In this document: positions 6,738 through 7,484 of the stretch, in pieces
How the letters are laid out: each line of letters opens with the position of its first letter
Position numbering within the stretch: the stretch's first letter is position 1
NCBI GenBank assembly: GCA_046481785.1
Contig: JAWOJF010000005.1
Span: 1 to 7,484, forward strand
Direction of reading: 5' to 3'
DNA: 7,484 bases
Source: JAWOJF01 sp046481785
Lineage (GTDB): Bacteria; Bacteroidota; Ignavibacteria; Ignavibacteriales; Ignavibacteriaceae
Made by a program: the position numbers and the translations under genes
Notes under the pieces: model-generated
The model's input: the letters and a program-made list of their open reading frames with translations, nothing else
Databases searched by the model: none
Told to the model about the DNA's origin: nothing

Positions 6738-6749
6738 GATTATATAATC
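6738..6749 (-). promoter_or_regulatory. Palindromic AT-rich element with -10-like TATAAT, candidate sdhCAB promoter
   Basis: GATTATATAATC is a perfect 12-base palindrome about 62 bases upstream of the sdhC start. On the minus strand it contains TATAAT (6744-6739). About 18 bases before that lies only a poor -35 match (TTCATT). The place suits a promoter for the sdh operon, or an operator overlapping it, but in AT-rich DNA such a hexamer arises easily. Confidence 0.3.
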
Positions 6750-6850
6750 TGATGAGGTTTGTAATGAATATCCCTTGAATAATCTGCATTACCAGAACAC
6801 TTTTAATTTTTTTAGAAAATTATTAAGAAATGGGTATAAAAGCAAAGCTT

Positions 6851-6921
6851 CAATTAGCGAATTAGCGAATTCACGAATTAGCGAATTAGCGAATTCACGA
6901 ATTAGCGAATTCACGAATTCC
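6851..6921. repeat. Tandem array of 8-base units CGAATTAG / CGAATTCA
   Basis: A partial unit at 6851-6857 is followed by eight full units from 6858: AG, CA, AG, AG, CA, AG, CA and CC variants of CGAATTNN, with no interruption. Several units join into EcoRI-type GAATTC sites. The array opens a run in one minus-strand frame that reads as repeated NSLIREFA; this follows from three 8-base units making 24 bases and is not evidence of a protein. Confidence 0.93.
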
Positions 6922-6922
6922 G

Positions 6923-7053
6923 AACAATGCAACATTATATAAATTATTCCCGCTTTGATCCCCGTCTGGCCGTAACAACCTGGATGAAATATATCTGATA
7001 AGAATAACTTAATTTTATGTTTTTGACAAGAAATATTTATACTGACCAAAGGT
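6923..7053. other. Non-coding spacer between repeat array and terminator
   Basis: I see no supported gene, RNA or clear promoter here. An open minus-strand frame from 7049 crosses this segment and the 8-base array, but it has no ribosome binding site or recognisable protein motif. The segment is downstream of the terminator at 7054-7086 and upstream of the sdh promoter candidate. Confidence 0.5.
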
Positions 7054-7086
7054 AAAAACCTCAGAGGTTGAGGAAAACCTCTGAGG
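7054..7086 (-). terminator. Strong intrinsic terminator
   Basis: CCTCAGAGGTT (7059-7069) pairs perfectly over 11 bases with AACCTCTGAGG (7076-7086) across a six-base loop. Read on the minus strand, the stem is followed directly by five T (7058-7054). This is a clear rho-independent terminator for the minus-strand gene ending at 7158, and it isolates sdhCAB from upstream transcription. On the plus strand no comparable T run follows. Confidence 0.87.
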
Positions 7087-7092
7087 ATATTT

Positions 7093-7155
7093 AATCCGTA
7101 ATTCGGTAATCCGGCAATTCGCTAATCCGGCAATTCGCTAATCCCATAATTCGGC
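7093..7155. repeat. Tandem array of 8-base units AATTCGCT / AATCCGGC
   Basis: One 7-base and seven 8-base units of the form AATYCGNN, alternating AATTCG and AATCCG types, including a perfect 16-base duplication (7108-7123 and 7124-7139). AATTCGCT is the reverse complement of AGCGAATT, the core of the array at 6851-6921, so the two arrays are related but oppositely oriented. This one lies between the stop codon of the truncated gene and its terminator, so it would be transcribed as a 3' untranslated region. Confidence 0.9.
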
Positions 7156-7157
7156 AA

Positions 7158-7370
7158 TCAATTCCCTCCAAAATCAAAAGGAAAAATAAAAGATATTCTT
7201 GGTTCAATCCTTCTCTGAGGTTCATAAGATATTACATCATCGTTAGCCCCCCTTACCGGAGTAAAAGTCCAGCTATAAACCATTGAGACGAGCAGGTAAG
7301 GCATTGGCTTATAACCAAGTTCAGTAAAAAGGTATGAGCGGTCATCAAGAGTGAACATAGCCTGACGGGA
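7158..7370 (-). CDS. C-terminal part of an unrecognised protein, possibly an outer-membrane protein (cut at junction)
   Basis: About 70 residues from RQAMFTLDDRSYLFTELGYK to the TGA at 7160-7158, ending RISFIFPFDFGGN. Alternating aromatic and polar residues (YLFTELGYKPMPYLLVSMVYSWTF) and the basic QRRIEPRISF end suggest beta strands, perhaps a barrel or a surface protein, but I do not recognise the family. The internal ATG at 7358 has no ribosome binding site and is probably not the real start: the frame runs upstream into the GC-rich foreign sequence, where it soon ends (TGA at 7391-7389). The repeat array and strong terminator directly downstream support a real gene end. The N-terminal portion is missing because of the break near 7361-7378. 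Confidence 0.6.
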   Translation of the reverse strand, partial: SRQAMFTLDDRSYLFTELGYKPMPYLLVSMVYSWTFTPVRGANDDVISYEPQRRIEPRISFIFPFDFGGN

Positions 7371-7371
7371 G

Positions 7372-7484
7372 ATGCTGTACCGCTTACGTCATCCGTGGCG
7401 CGACGGGACCACGCACTTGCTCTTCGAGCCACTGGAACTGATCGAGCGTCTGGCCGTCCTGATTCCGCGGCCGCGGCTTCACAT
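7372..7484 (+). mobile_element. Internal fragment of an IS91-family (Y2) transposase, off right edge
   Basis: From the ATG at 7372 the plus strand reads MLYRLRHPWRDGTTHLLFEP, then LELIERLAVLIPRPRLH to the edge. The RHPWRDGTTHLLFEPLELIERLA-x-L-x-PRPR pattern matches, from memory, the central to C-terminal part of IS91/ISCR-type rolling-circle transposases. The N-terminal part is missing: an in-frame stop is at 7363-7365 and the sequence before it is the unrelated AT-rich gene. The ATG is therefore an internal codon, not a start. Base composition is about 64% GC by hand count, against AT-rich DNA elsewhere. The element is incomplete at both ends here and cannot be functional as shown. Confidence 0.8.

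Noticed and set aside
6789..7049. Open minus-strand frame of 86 residues with repeated NSLIREFA
   Set aside because: The repeat arises from the 8-base DNA array (three units equal 24 bases); there is no ribosome binding site and no motif outside the array.
6851..7155. CRISPR array
   Set aside because: Units are 8 bases in direct contact, with no 25-40 base repeats, no unique spacers and no cas genes.

Overview
The window looks like a piece of an AT-rich Ignavibacteria-type genome (Chlorobi/Bacteroidetes superphylum), probably from a metagenome assembly. The reasons are a secreted Asp-box protein ending in a type IX secretion sorting domain with the FPNPFNPST signature, a non-classical three-subunit succinate dehydrogenase/fumarate reductase with a single di-heme cytochrome b, weak A-rich leaders before several genes, and intergenic arrays of short AATTCG-type repeats. 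The assignment is inference from protein style; no marker gene is present.

Layout, left to right. Bases 1-34 hold the first codons of a possible exported protein running off the left edge on the minus strand. A divergent plus-strand gene (104-646) encodes a thioredoxin-fold redoxin with a CNHC active site. It converges on a minus-strand outer-membrane beta-barrel protein (713-1369), preceded on the same strand by the Asp-box/T9SS protein (1475-2746). Most of the rest is the minus-strand respiratory complex II locus: sdhC (6005-6676), sdhA (4090-6003) and sdhB (2801-3574). sdhC and sdhA are tightly coupled, with one base between stop and start. sdhA and sdhB are separated by about 515 bases carrying a hexanucleotide array, a possible decayed BrnT-like toxin end and an intact small antitoxin-like gene. 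The three Sdh proteins would form a membrane-bound succinate:quinone oxidoreductase: SdhA oxidises succinate at FAD, SdhB passes electrons through three iron-sulfur clusters, and SdhC carries two b hemes and the quinone site.

Bases 6677-7157, upstream of sdhC, contain no convincing gene. They hold a ribosome binding site, a palindromic AT-rich promoter candidate, two arrays of 8-base repeats in opposite orientation, and a strong intrinsic terminator. That terminator serves a minus-strand gene whose C-terminal part is at 7158-7370.

At about 7361-7378 the sequence changes abruptly from AT-rich to about 64% GC, and the last 110 bases encode an internal piece of an IS91-family transposase on the plus strand. 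This breaks the preceding gene and is most simply an assembly chimera at a contig end; a real insertion or rearrangement is possible.

I find no convincing new biological system. The parts most worth a second look are the interrupted sdhCAB operon with its orphan antitoxin, the oppositely oriented repeat arrays around a terminator, and the right-end junction.
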